NCBI RefSeq assembly: GCF_009674885.1
Contig: NZ_WKKA01000002.1
Coordinates: forward strand, 1 to 64,000
Direction: 5' to 3'
DNA length: 64,000 nt
Source of the DNA: Paracoccus sp. S-4012
GTDB lineage: Bacteria > Pseudomonadota > Alphaproteobacteria > Rhodobacterales > Rhodobacteraceae
The translations under genes and the position numbers were made by a program. Below are positions 52,827 to 61,797 of this stretch, piece by piece. Numbering within the stretch: position 1 is the stretch's first letter; the number at the start of each line of letters is the position of its first letter. A model generated the notes under the pieces. The model ran no database searches. It was not told the origin of the DNA and was given only the letters and a program-made list of their open reading frames with translations.

Positions 52827-53867
52827 CTAGGCGACGCCATAGCGCCGCCGTGCTTCGCGGAACGATGTCAGGCGTTTCAGCTTCTCGTCCCAGAGATGCA
52901 GGTTCACCGAGCGCAGGCTCTCCCACGGGGTCAGCCGCTGGGCGGCCGCGAGTTCGGCGTGGTCCTGCAGGATCTCCGGCAGCCGGTAGAAGGGGATGCG
53001 GCTGTAGAGATGGTGGACATGGTGGATGCCGATATTGGCGGAAACCCAGCGCAACGGCGCGGGCAGAACGTAATGCGAGGACCCGGCCAGCGCGGCCTCG
53101 TGCAGTTGCCAGCCGTCGTTGCCGGTCCAGTAGGTCTCCTCGAACTGATGCTGGACGTAGAACAGCCAGACCCCGATCGTGGCGGCTACCACGACCGTGG
53201 GGATGTAGATCAGCAGAACGGGCGCCGCTCCCCCCAGCCAGATCACGACCCCCAGCCCGAGGGCGACTGCGGCATTCGTGCCCATCGCCGAGATCCAGTA
53301 GCGCCGGCCGGCCGTCATCAGGCCGAGCGGCAGGCGGTTCTGCAGCAGGAACAGGTAGCTCGGCCCCAGCCCGAAGAGGACGAGCGGGTGGCGGTAGAGG
53401 CGGTACATCAGCCTGCCGAAGCGGCTCCGGGCCCGGTATTCCGCGACCGTCAGCGTCAGCACGTCGCCGATGCCGCGCTGGTCGAGGTTGCCGTGCTGCG
53501 CGTGGTGGATGGAATGGGTCCGGCGCCAGACGTCATAGGGCGTCAGCGTCAGCACCCCCAGGCACCGGCCGACCCAGTCCTGAACCTTGCGGCTGTGGAA
53601 GAACGAGGCATGGCCGCAGTCATGCTGGATGCAGAACAACCGCACCAGGAACAGGCCGTTCAGGATCGACAGCCCGAGCGTCAGCCAGGGGCTGATCGCC
53701 ATCGACGCCCAGGCCAGAGCCCAGAGCAGCGTGAAGGGCACCAGCGTGACGAGGAGTTCAAGGATGCTGCGGCGGGTGGAGGGCTCGCGATACTTCGCGA
53801 GGACCCGGACCCAGTCCTGGGCCGAGCGCCCCTGCCCCGTGGGCAAGTCGTCGGAAGATGTCATCAT
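52827..53867 (-). CDS. Fatty acid desaturase (membrane, three-histidine-box type)
   Basis: 346 residues from the ATG at 53867 (GGAGGG upstream); a second ATG follows at once and another in-frame start exists at 53933. Three histidine boxes that hold the di-iron site are present: HDCGHASFFH, HSIHHAQHG and HHVHHLYSR, with hydrophobic segments between them (LLVTLVPFTLLWALAWASMA, VLLIYIPTVVVAATIGVWLF). It introduces a double bond into a membrane lipid acyl chain. It is the omega-3/delta-12-like type. The substrate position is unknown. Confidence 0.92.
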   Translation of the reverse strand: MMTSSDDLPTGQGRSAQDWVRVLAKYREPSTRRSILELLVTLVPFTLLWALAWASMAISPWLTLGLSILNGLFLVRLFCIQHDCGHASFFHSRKVQDWVGRCLGVLTLTPYDVWRRTHSIHHAQHGNLDQRGIGDVLTLTVAEYRARSRFGRLMYRLYRHPLVLFGLGPSYLFLLQNRLPLGLMTAGRRYWISAMGTNAAVALGLGVVIWLGGAAPVLLIYIPTVVVAATIGVWLFYVQHQFEETYWTGNDGWQLHEAALAGSSHYVLPAPLRWVSANIGIHHVHHLYSRIPFYRLPEILQDHAELAAAQRLTPWESLRSVNLHLWDEKLKRLTSFREARRRYGVA

Positions 53868-54391
53868 CAACGCCCTCCGGCTCGAGCCACGTATGACCAT
53901 CGGCCCGCACGGCGTTTTCAAGTGCTGCATCATCTAGGGCGAGGCGCTGGTCCCGGCAAGGAAGGAGTGCGAGGCAGGCGGATACTCGTGCGGCCGAGGC
54001 GGCGCGCGGCGGGGCCGGAAGGATGGCCGATTCGGCAGGTTTTTCATGCCGGTGCCGGCTGGCGCATCCTCGTACTGAAGCGGCCGTTTGTTCTTTATCG
54101 CGATTCGCTTCACATTTTCCTGATGCAGGTGCGGGCGTGCTTCGGATTTCGACCGCCTGGAGGTCACGGATTGATAGACCTGAGCACCGGGCAGCCAATA
54201 TGATCCTGCGAAAGTGGTTGACACGAGAAGATGCGGAGGATAGAAGCCAGCAGTCGATATTTGCTTGCCGAGCTTTGATTGTTGCGCGACTGGCACCGCG
54301 CCGTGAACAGACCTCTCCTTCAAACATCGCTATGACCTCCGCCTCGTCTTGCGCGGGGCGGTCCAATTCGTTTGCCAAGAGAGGACTTCTC
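53868..54391. other. Intergenic region between desaturase and cspA
   Basis: 524 bases with no recognisable protein. It carries the promoter of the minus-strand desaturase and, towards cspA, a TTGACA at 54218-54223 with TAGAAG at 54241-54246 (17-base spacing), a reasonable sigma70-type promoter. That would give cspA a 5' leader of about 140 nt, as is usual for cold-shock genes, whose long leaders control translation. Confidence 0.5.
54218..54246 (+). promoter_or_regulatory. Candidate cspA promoter
   Basis: TTGACA, a 17-base spacer and TAGAAG. The -35 is perfect and the -10 is weak. It lies 146 bases before the cspA start. Confidence 0.4.
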
Positions 54392-54601
54392 ATGACCACC
54401 GGCACAGTCAAATGGTTCAACGCCACCAAAGGATTCGGTTTCATCCAGCCTGACAATGGCGGCCCGGATGCATTCGTGCATATTTCGGCCGTCGAGCGCT
54501 CGGGGATGCGCGAAATCGTCGAAGGCCAGAAGATCGGCTATGACATGGAGCGCGACAGCAAGTCGGGCAAGATGTCGGCCTGCAATCTTCAGGCGGCCTG
54601 A
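54392..54601 (+). CDS. Cold shock protein CspA family
   Basis: 69 residues, one complete cold-shock domain. RNP1 is KGFGFIQPD and RNP2 is AFVHISAVE; opening MTTGTVKWFNATKGFGFIQP. It binds single-stranded RNA and DNA as an RNA chaperone. The start follows AGAGGACTT. A strong intrinsic terminator lies 55 bases downstream, so it is transcribed alone. Confidence 0.96.
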   Translation: MTTGTVKWFNATKGFGFIQPDNGGPDAFVHISAVERSGMREIVEGQKIGYDMERDSKSGKMSACNLQAA

Positions 54602-54656
54602 CGGGTTGCTGTTCGTCAACCAGCTCGACGCCTCGCCGAGAGCGAGATGACAACGA

Positions 54657-54684
54657 GGTCAGGCACTCCGCCTGACCTTTTTTC
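54657..54684 (+). terminator. Rho-independent terminator after cspA
   Basis: GGTCAGGC (54657-54664) and GCCTGACC (54670-54677) form a perfect 8-bp stem with an ACTCC loop, followed by TTTTTTC. This is the clearest intrinsic terminator in the window. Confidence 0.93.
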
Positions 54685-54723
54685 TTGCCATCCGGCAAGC
54701 GCCACATCCGGAGTTGGACCGCG

Positions 54724-54948
54724 ATGACACAGACGCACAGCAAGTCCCGCCAGGTCGCCGAGAACGCTTTCGCCAGGGCGCAATCACAGTTCCGGGCGCG
54801 AGAGACGGTGGTCGAAGAACTCGACGCTGCGCTCCAGGCCACCCGGGACAAGACCGCGCGGCTCAAGGAGGCGCGACTGGCAAGGGAGTTGGAAGCCGCT
54901 GCAGCGGCACCCGGCGCGCCTCGCGCGAAGCCAACCAGGAAGGCCTGA
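54724..54948 (+). CDS. Small coiled-coil protein, unknown function
   Basis: 74 residues from the ATG at 54724. The sequence is almost entirely a charged helix (VAENAFARAQSQFRARETVV, ELDAALQATRDKTARLKEAR) with an Ala/Pro/Lys tail. I do not recognise a family. Its stop overlaps the next start (TGATG), and it follows cspA after the terminator, so it belongs with the DUF6481 gene in a small operon near a cold-shock gene. Confidence 0.65.
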   Translation: MTQTHSKSRQVAENAFARAQSQFRARETVVEELDAALQATRDKTARLKEARLARELEAAAAAPGAPRAKPTRKA

Positions 54949-55376
54949 TGACGGGCCGCCACTTCAGACAGGATGCAGATTTGAGAAACAGCAAAGACAA
55001 CGATTTGGCCGATCGCCGCAGTACTGCCTCCGGCGCCAGGGCTGCCCTCCTAGAGGCGTTTCGGGCCACGAGGGAAGCCGCGGAGCGGACGGGGGGGCCG
55101 CGTCACGAAGAGCGTCTGGCGATCGCCGCGGCACGGGCCGAGCGGCATGCAGAGCGCGACAGGATAAAGCTCGAGGCGCGGCAGCTGGCGCAGGAGCAGA
55201 AGCGGCTCGACGCCGAGGCGGCGCAGCTTCAGACGGCGGCGAATGTCGCAGCCCGCGCGAAGGCCGAAGCGCGCGCCAGGTCCGACAACATGGTCGCCCG
55301 AGTGGTCAAGGATGAGGCCGCGCGGAAGGCCGAACGCGATCGGCGTTATGCCTCTCGCAAGGCGAGACAGCGGTAG
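54948..55376 (+). CDS. DUF6481 family protein
   Basis: 142 residues. Pattern of DUF6481 as I know it from alphaproteobacteria: an N-terminal segment ending ADRRSTASGARAALLEAFRA, a long Ala/Arg/Glu helix with EERLAIAAARAERHAERDR, and a C-terminal RVVKDEAARKAERDRRYASR KARQR. Homologues often lie near cspA genes, as here. The protein is extremely basic and helical; an RNA-binding or ribosome-associated role is possible but unproven. Confidence 0.7.
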   Translation: MTGRHFRQDADLRNSKDNDLADRRSTASGARAALLEAFRATREAAERTGGPRHEERLAIAAARAERHAERDRIKLEARQLAQEQKRLDAEAAQLQTAANVAARAKAEARARSDNMVARVVKDEAARKAERDRRYASRKARQR

Positions 55377-55766
55377 GCCTGCGGCCAAGAATGCGCGGGG
55401 CTCAAACGGGCCCCGCAGCCAGCAGATGACGCGGGCTGCGGGCCGAGCCCTGCAAAGGGAAAGACCGGCCGAAAACGTCCTCGGCATCGGACAACTTGAA
55501 TTATGGCATTGAAATACCTACATTAGCAGTCACCAGCCCCTATCGCTGACCGGATCAGCACCCGCTGAACTGCGATACCAGTGACGCAATATCGGATCCG
55601 CAATGACGGCTAACGCCATGAGCGGGTGGCGATTCAGGACCATATCGAGCCGTCGCGCACGCAGCTTGGCGGCGACGGCTCCACTCTGTTTCCGCATAGC
55701 GTCGAGGGGCACTGAAAGGCGCCGCCGGTTTCCGGCACGCCAGAATGTTATGGAAGGATTTTCTCC
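55377..55766. other. Intergenic region without recognisable genes
   Basis: 390 bases. A lower-GC patch at 55495-55530 (TTGAATTATGGCATTGAAAT and ACCTACATT) looks promoter-like and could drive the next small gene, but no clear -10 can be assigned. No protein-like frame is seen. Confidence 0.4.
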
Positions 55767-55979
55767 ATGAGTTCCACACGAGCGCTTTTCACCACCAGCA
55801 GGCCGGAGACCCGCGCGGACATCACGGACCGCGCCGCGCGCGAGATCATCGAGGCCGAGACGGCCGCGCGCCGTCAGCTGATTGCACGTCTCAGGTCAGC
55901 CCGTCTGAGGAAAGAGGCAGCCGAACGGACCGTCAAGCGTGCGGCGCCCCTCCCCAAGCGCAACAAAGCGGCGGGTTGA
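55767..55979 (+). CDS. Small basic helical protein, unknown function
   Basis: 70 residues from the ATG at 55767 (GAAGGATTTTCTCC upstream). The sequence FTTSRPETRADITDRAAREI is followed by IEAETAARRQLIARLRSARL and a Lys/Arg-rich tail. It is similar in style to the two small charged proteins upstream, and the region may encode a set of cold- or stress-related basic proteins. No family is recognised. Confidence 0.6.
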   Translation: MSSTRALFTTSRPETRADITDRAAREIIEAETAARRQLIARLRSARLRKEAAERTVKRAAPLPKRNKAAG

Positions 55980-56412
55980 GGTCAGCTCCGCCGCGGCGGA
56001 ACCCCTTGCGACCCTGAGCGCGACAGCGCGACGAAGCTGGCAGGCACAGGCCGACGCACGGCCCGAGGGCCGGGGGAGCCTTCCCCAGCGGCGCTGTAGG
56101 CGACACCAGCTGCCAGCAAGCAGCCCGACCACCCCGACCGAAACCGAATACCGTATCCTTCGGGCCTCGCTTGCCGGCTTCAGCCGAGCGGGCGCGGGAG
56201 GTCGGGCGACGTCAGCGAACCCCGGACTCGGTGATCTGCCAGCCCCGTTCTCGCGCCTGCTTCCGTATACTCTTCGGGCTTGAAACAATTTACTTGACTC
56301 ACCCCCGCGCGGAATTATCGTCCTGCGAGCGTAACGGAATCCAGTTCCCCGAAGCCCGCCGCGAGTGCGGGCGCGGAATGCACCCTCACCGCCTCTCCAA
56401 CAAGGAACAGCC
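55980..56412. other. Intergenic region upstream of the ABC importer
   Basis: 433 bases. Most of it holds nothing recognisable. Near its right end TTGACT at 56294-56299 and TATCGT at 56317-56322, 17 bases apart, form a candidate promoter for the importer operon, about 90 bases before the start codon, inside a local AT-rich stretch. Confidence 0.4.
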
Positions 56413-57963
56413 ATGACCTCCGAGCTTTCGCGCCGCCACCTGTTGCAGATCATGGGCATCGGCTTTGGCGCGGCGACGCTGAACCTCGGCGCCGCCGCCC
56501 CCGCGCGCGCCCAGGACAAGGACAGCGTCGTCATCGCCTGGCCCTCGGACGTGCCGTCCTGGGACCCCAGCCAGCGGACCCAGCCCGACGCGCAGCCGAT
56601 CTACAAGCTGATCTTCGAGCAGCCGGTCATGCAGGATCCGGACCTGAACTTCATCCCCGGCCTGTTCACCGAATGGAGCCTCGCCGAGGACGGCCTGTCG
56701 CTCACGTTCAAGCTGCGCGAGGGCGTCACCTTCCACGACGGCAGCCCGCTCACGGCCGAGGACATCCGCTTTAACTGGTACGAGCGGGTGCAGGAGAGCC
56801 TCGGCGGCGGCAACAAGCTCGACATCGCCAACACCTGGAAGAACGTGACCGACGTCACGCTGGACGGCGATCATGCCGGCACCTTCCACTTCTCGCAGCC
56901 GATGCCGACCGCGGTGCAATGGCTGAGCTTCATGGCGAACTTCGTGGTGCCGAAGGCCTATATCGAGCAGGTCGGGATCGAGGGCTTCCGCGAGAAGCCG
57001 GTCGGCACCGGGCCCTACAAGCTGACCGAATACCAGGTGAACAGCCGCATGGTGTTCGAGCGCAACGAGGATTACTGGGGCGAGAAGCCGGCGATCCGCA
57101 ACGTCGTCATCAACGTCATCAAGGACCCCTCGGCCCGCGCCGCCGCGGTGCAGTCGGGGCAGGCCGACCTCACGATCAACATTCCGGTGCGCGAGACGCA
57201 GCGGCTGGACCAGACGCCGGGCCTCGCGGCCGAGCTGAACCCGGTGCAGCGCGTGATCCTCGTGCAGGTGCGCCACGACACCGCCACGGCCGACCAGAAC
57301 CTGCGCCTGGCGCTGCACCACGCCATCGACAAGGAGGCGCTGTCGAAGGCCTTCTATGGCGGCGCCGCGGTGCCGCTGACGCTGCCGGTCACGCCCGGCT
57401 CGCCCGGCGACGTGGAGGGGCTGACCTTCGCCTATGACCCGGAGATGTCCAGGCAGCTGCTCGCGGCCTCGGGCTATGGCCCGGACAAGCCGGCGCGGGT
57501 CCGCATGGCGACCACCAACGGCCATTTCCCGTCGGACTTCGACATCGCCCGCGCGCTGGTCGGCATGTGGAAGGAAGTCGGCATCGAGACCGAGCTCGAG
57601 ACCATCGAATACGCCAAGTATTTCGAGCTGAACCGCGGCAACCAGCTGCCTGACCTGACCCTCTACTCCTGGGAGAACGCGACCGCCGACCCGGAGATCT
57701 TCATCGGCTACATGCTCAACCCCGACATGCCCTTCGCCGCCTGGCGCGGCGAGGAGCCGGGCAACCGCATCCGCGAGCTGTTCCAGACCGCGAACTATGA
57801 GGAGCGGATCAAGGGCTACCAGGACCTGAACAAGACGGTGCTGGAGATGGGCGCCTCGATCCCGCTGCTGCAGAGCGTGCAGACGCTGGTCCGCAAGGAA
57901 GACCTCAACTACACGAAATACAAGAACGGCTGGATCCTCGCCCAGACCATGAGCTGGAGCTGA
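56413..57963 (+). CDS. ABC transporter substrate-binding protein, peptide/opine type
   Basis: 516 residues from the ATG at 56413 (AAGGAACAGCC upstream). A Tat-type signal (SRRHLLQIMGIGFGAATLNL, cleavage near ARAQ) leads a family-5 solute-binding domain: VVIAWPSDVPSWDPSQRTQP, LTFKLREGVTFHDGSPLTAE, GTGPYKLTEYQVNSRMVFER and NLRLALHHAIDKEALSKAFY. It binds oligopeptides, opines or similar ligands in the periplasm and passes them to the permease encoded next. A GC-rich stem-loop separates it from the permease. Confidence 0.93.
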   Translation: MTSELSRRHLLQIMGIGFGAATLNLGAAAPARAQDKDSVVIAWPSDVPSWDPSQRTQPDAQPIYKLIFEQPVMQDPDLNFIPGLFTEWSLAEDGLSLTFKLREGVTFHDGSPLTAEDIRFNWYERVQESLGGGNKLDIANTWKNVTDVTLDGDHAGTFHFSQPMPTAVQWLSFMANFVVPKAYIEQVGIEGFREKPVGTGPYKLTEYQVNSRMVFERNEDYWGEKPAIRNVVINVIKDPSARAAAVQSGQADLTINIPVRETQRLDQTPGLAAELNPVQRVILVQVRHDTATADQNLRLALHHAIDKEALSKAFYGGAAVPLTLPVTPGSPGDVEGLTFAYDPEMSRQLLAASGYGPDKPARVRMATTNGHFPSDFDIARALVGMWKEVGIETELETIEYAKYFELNRGNQLPDLTLYSWENATADPEIFIGYMLNPDMPFAAWRGEEPGNRIRELFQTANYEERIKGYQDLNKTVLEMGASIPLLQSVQTLVRKEDLNYTKYKNGWILAQTMSWS

Positions 57964-57989
57964 GGCACCGGGGCTCGCCCCTGCCCTTC

Positions 57990-58028
57990 GGACCGCGCGG
58001 CAGGCGTCCGCGCGGTCCCGACCTTTTC
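57990..58028 (+). terminator. Intercistronic stem-loop after the binding-protein gene
   Basis: GGACCGCGCGG (57990-58000) pairs perfectly with CCGCGCGGTCC (58008-58018) around a 7-base loop, followed by CGACCTTTTC. Such hairpins after binding-protein genes commonly stabilise the upstream mRNA or partly terminate, giving more binding protein than permease. Confidence 0.7.
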
Positions 58029-58061
58029 GCAGCCTTCCGATCCTCGACGCGCGGGGCCTGA

Positions 58062-59078
58062 ATGTTCGCCACGATCATGAAGATGCTGCTGCGGCGGCTG
58101 TTGGTCGCCATCCCGACGCTGCTGGTGGTGGCGGCGCTGCTGTTCGTCGTGCTCCGGTTGCTGCCCGTGGACCCGGCGGCCATGTCGCTGCCGCCGAACG
58201 CGACCAATGACGAGGTCGCCGCCATGCGCGAGGCGATGGGCCTGAACCGTCCCCTGCCGGTGCAGTTCCTGATCTGGCTGGGCCAGCTCCTCTCGGGCGA
58301 TTTCGGGATGTCCATCGCCTTCCGTCGCCCGGTCTGGGACCTCGTCTCGGAGGCACTGCCGGCCACCATCGAACTCGCCTTCCTGTCGATGATCGTCGCC
58401 ACCGTCGTCGGCGTCGCCGGGGGCCTGCTGGCCTTCTACTTCCGCGACCGCACGGCCGAGGCGGCGATCGACTTCTCCTCCATCGTCGTGCTGTCGCTGC
58501 CCGAGTTCCTCTGGGCACTGATGCTGATGCTGATCTTCGGCGTCTGGCTGCAATGGCTGCCCTTCATGCTGCGCCTCGACCCGCAGTTCGAGCGCCCGGT
58601 CATCACCGGCTTTCTGCTCCTCGACACGCTGCTGGCCGGGCGCCCGGACGCCTTCATGAGCGCGCTGAGGCACATGATCCTGCCGGTGATGGCGCTCGGC
58701 ATCTCGGCCTCGCCCGCGATCATGCGGGTGCTGCGCTCCAGCCTGCTCGACACCTACCAGGAGGACTACATCCACCAGGCCCGGCTGCGGGGCCTCGACG
58801 AACGGCGGGTGCTGCTGCGTCACGGGCTGAAGAACGCCTTCCTGCCGACGCTGAGCCTGATGGGCGTGCAGTTCGGCTTCCTCTTTGGCGGCACGCTGCT
58901 GGTCGAGGTGATCTTCTCCTATCCGGGCCTCGGCAACCTCATGATCGACGCGATCCGCAACGTGGACCTGCCGGTGATCCAGATCGTCGGCCTCGCCTAT
59001 TGCATCATGGTCCTCGTGATCTCGACCGTGGTGGACATGCTCTACCTCGTCCTCAATCCCAAGCTGCGGGTGCGCTGA
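58062..59078 (+). CDS. ABC transporter permease (DppB/OppB family)
   Basis: 338 residues with six transmembrane segments (LVAIPTLLVVAALLFVVLRL at the start). Permease features include NRPLPVQFLIWLGQLLSGDF and the EAA loop around VLRSSLLDTYQEDYIHQARL RGLDERRVLLRHGLKNAFLP. It pairs with the DppC-type permease encoded 3 bases downstream to form the translocation channel. Confidence 0.94.
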   Translation: MFATIMKMLLRRLLVAIPTLLVVAALLFVVLRLLPVDPAAMSLPPNATNDEVAAMREAMGLNRPLPVQFLIWLGQLLSGDFGMSIAFRRPVWDLVSEALPATIELAFLSMIVATVVGVAGGLLAFYFRDRTAEAAIDFSSIVVLSLPEFLWALMLMLIFGVWLQWLPFMLRLDPQFERPVITGFLLLDTLLAGRPDAFMSALRHMILPVMALGISASPAIMRVLRSSLLDTYQEDYIHQARLRGLDERRVLLRHGLKNAFLPTLSLMGVQFGFLFGGTLLVEVIFSYPGLGNLMIDAIRNVDLPVIQIVGLAYCIMVLVISTVVDMLYLVLNPKLRVR

Positions 59079-59081
59079 GCC

Positions 59082-59939
59082 ATGCCGTCCCTCCCCCTCT
59101 GGCTAAGCAACACCCGCAGCCTGATCGGCTTCACGCTGCTGATCTTCATCGTCGGCGCGGCGCTGCTGGCCCCGGTCCTCGCGCCGCATGACCCGAACGA
59201 GCAGGATCTGATCAACATGCTGCTGCCGCCGTTCTGGGTGGAGGGGTCCGACGCGGCCTTCCCGCTCGGAACCGACTCGCTCGGCCGGGACATCCTCTCG
59301 CGGCTTCTCTACGGGGCGCGGGTGGCGATGACGGTGGCGATCTTCGCGACGCTGGGCGCGACGCTGCTGGGTGCGTTCCTGGCGCATCTCGCGGGCTATT
59401 TCGGCGGCTGGGTGGACTGGCTGATCGGGCGCATCATCGACGTCTGGCTGTCGTTCCCGCCGGTGGTGCTGTCGCTGATCCTGATGGTCGGGCTCGGCGC
59501 GGGCCTGTGGAACGTGATCCTCGCCATCGTCCTCGTCGACTGGACCCGCTTCTGCCGGGTGCTGCGCTCGGAGGTGATGGTCGTGCGCCGCCGCGACTAT
59601 GTCTCGGCCGCGCGGCTGCTGGGCTTCAGCCATGTCCGCACCATCACGCGCGAGATCCTGCCCGCGACGCTGCCCCTCCTCATCACGCTGATGGCGCTCG
59701 AGATGGGCATCGCCGTGGTGGTCGAGGCGATCCTCTCCTTCGCCGGCATGAGCGTCGGCAACGAAGTTCCCGCCTGGGGCCAAATGATCGCCGATGCGCG
59801 GCAGGACGTCTACAACGCGCCCTCGACGCTGATTCTGCCCTCCTTCGCGGTCTTCGTCACGGTCTTCGCCTTCAACATCCTCGGCGACGGGCTGCGGCGC
59901 AGCCTCGACACCCGCCTCACCCAGACGGAGCGTGCCTGA
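59082..59939 (+). CDS. ABC transporter permease (DppC/OppC family)
   Basis: 285 residues. N-terminal helix SLIGFTLLIFIVGAALLAPV, the conserved PLGTDSLGRDILSRLLYGAR, and the EAA loop VVRRRDYVSAARLLGFSHVR TITREILPATLPLL. Five to six transmembrane helices. It is the second half of the channel. The ATPase gene begins 1 base after its stop. Confidence 0.95.
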   Translation: MPSLPLWLSNTRSLIGFTLLIFIVGAALLAPVLAPHDPNEQDLINMLLPPFWVEGSDAAFPLGTDSLGRDILSRLLYGARVAMTVAIFATLGATLLGAFLAHLAGYFGGWVDWLIGRIIDVWLSFPPVVLSLILMVGLGAGLWNVILAIVLVDWTRFCRVLRSEVMVVRRRDYVSAARLLGFSHVRTITREILPATLPLLITLMALEMGIAVVVEAILSFAGMSVGNEVPAWGQMIADARQDVYNAPSTLILPSFAVFVTVFAFNILGDGLRRSLDTRLTQTERA

Positions 59940-59940
59940 G

Positions 59941-61797
59941 ATGAGCCTCCTTTCCGTGAACGGCGTTTCGGTGGCCTTCGCCAACGCCCTCGGCACCTTC
60001 ACGGTGCTCGACAAGCTGACCTTCGAGCTTCAGCCCGGCAAGGTGCTGGGCCTCGTCGGCGAATCCGGCGCGGGCAAGTCGATGATCGGCCGAACCATCG
60101 CGCAGCTGCTGCCGAACCGCTTCCATGTCACCGAGGGGGACCTGCGCTTCGACGGCCGCGACATGCTCAAGACCGGCGCGGCCGAGCAGCGCGCCCTGCT
60201 GGGCCGCGACATCGCCTTCATCCCGCAGGAGCCGCTGGCGGCGCTGGACCCGGTGCTGACCATCGGCCAGCAGATCCGCGAGCATCTCGACCACATCGGC
60301 CGCGGCGCCGGCCGCCGCCCGGAGAGAGACTGGCGCAAGGTCGCGATCGAGGCGCTCGACGCGGTGCACCTGCACGACCCGGCGGGGGTGCTTGACAAGT
60401 ATCCCCACCAGCTCTCGGGAGGCATGTGCCAGCGCATCCTGATCGCGATGGCCTTCCTCAGCCAGCCGAAGCTGCTGATCGCGGACGAGCCGACGACCGC
60501 ACTCGACGTGTCGGTGCAGGCGCGCATCGTCGGCCTGATCGGCGACATGCAGCGCCGCCATGGCACCGCGGTGATCTTCATCACTCACGACCTGCGCCTC
60601 GCGCGCGAGATCTGCGACGACGTGCTGGTCCTCTACGCCGGCAAGCAGGTCGAGTTCGGGCCGGCGTCGGAGGTTTTCGAGCGTCCCGGCCACCCCTACA
60701 CGCGCGCCCTGCAGCTGGCGATCCCGCCCGCGGCGGGCGAGCATCGCGGCCTCTTCACGCTGCCTGACCGGATGCCGGGGCTGATGTCGCTGAAGCAGAT
60801 GGGCGGCTGCCGCTTCGCGCCGCGCTGCCCGCTGGCCGAGGCGCGTTGCCATGAGGTCCCGCCGCCCGACGTCACGGTGGGGCCGGGCCACCGCGCCCTC
60901 TGCCACAAACCCGAGGCCACGCCCGGCATCGCGCCCCCGCCCGCGCTCGAGCATCGCCACCGCGACCCCGATGCCCAGCTTCTGTTCCGCGCCCGCGACG
61001 TCTCGCGCCACTACATCACGAGAGCGCGGCTGTTCCGCAAGCCCGACACCTTCCCCGCTGTCCGCTCCGCCAGCCTCGACCTGGCCGAGGGCGAGTTCCT
61101 CGGCATCGTGGGCGAGAGCGGCAGCGGCAAGAGCACCCTCGCCCGCCTGCTGGTCGGCCTCGAGGGGACCAGCGGCGGCACGATGGAGCTGCTGGGCCGC
61201 GACGTGAGCGGCATGGACCGCGGAACGGCGGCTTTCCGGCGCGAGAACGTGCAGATGGTGTTCCAGGACCCGCAATCGGCGCTCAACCCGCGCCGCCGCG
61301 TGGGCGAGATCGTGACGCAGGCGATGGAGGTCATGAACGGCAGCCGCGCCGACCGCGCGACCCGCGCCGCGGAACTGCTGCAGGAGATCGGCCTCTCGCC
61401 CGAGATGGCGCAGCGCTATCCCTCGCAGATGTCGGGCGGCCAGAAGCAGCGGGTGAATATCGCCCGCGCGCTCTGCACCGTGCCGCGGCTGCTGATCGCG
61501 GACGAGATCGTCTCCGGCCTCGACGTCTCGGTGCAGGCGCAGCTGCTGGAACTGCTGCTGCATCTGCGGCGCGAGCGGGCCATGTCGATCATCCTGATCT
61601 CGCACGACCTGTCGGTGGTCCGCTACCTCTGCGACCGGGTGCTGGTCATGTATCGCGGCGAGGTGGTGGAGCAGGGCGAGGTGGACGCGGTGTTCGCCAA
61701 TCCGCAGGCCGACTATACCCGCAAGCTTCTCGCGGCGATGCCGGGCGAAGGGGCTCCCGCGGCGGAGAAGTTCGCGGCCGAGGAAGCGTTCGCGTGA
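59941..61797 (+). CDS. Fused dipeptide-type ABC ATPase (DppD-DppF)
   Basis: 618 residues carrying two complete ATPase cassettes. First: Walker A GESGAGKS, signature LSGGMCQR, Walker B LLIADEPT, then the oligopeptide-type C-terminus with CRFAPRCPLAEARCHE. Second (from about residue 340): GESGSGKST, MSGGQKQR, LLIADEIV. Both halves are normally separate genes (dppD, dppF). The preferred start is the ATG at 59941; a GTG three codons upstream is in frame. Completes the importer. Confidence 0.95.
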   Translation: MSLLSVNGVSVAFANALGTFTVLDKLTFELQPGKVLGLVGESGAGKSMIGRTIAQLLPNRFHVTEGDLRFDGRDMLKTGAAEQRALLGRDIAFIPQEPLAALDPVLTIGQQIREHLDHIGRGAGRRPERDWRKVAIEALDAVHLHDPAGVLDKYPHQLSGGMCQRILIAMAFLSQPKLLIADEPTTALDVSVQARIVGLIGDMQRRHGTAVIFITHDLRLAREICDDVLVLYAGKQVEFGPASEVFERPGHPYTRALQLAIPPAAGEHRGLFTLPDRMPGLMSLKQMGGCRFAPRCPLAEARCHEVPPPDVTVGPGHRALCHKPEATPGIAPPPALEHRHRDPDAQLLFRARDVSRHYITRARLFRKPDTFPAVRSASLDLAEGEFLGIVGESGSGKSTLARLLVGLEGTSGGTMELLGRDVSGMDRGTAAFRRENVQMVFQDPQSALNPRRRVGEIVTQAMEVMNGSRADRATRAAELLQEIGLSPEMAQRYPSQMSGGQKQRVNIARALCTVPRLLIADEIVSGLDVSVQAQLLELLLHLRRERAMSIILISHDLSVVRYLCDRVLVMYRGEVVEQGEVDAVFANPQADYTRKLLAAMPGEGAPAAEKFAAEEAFA

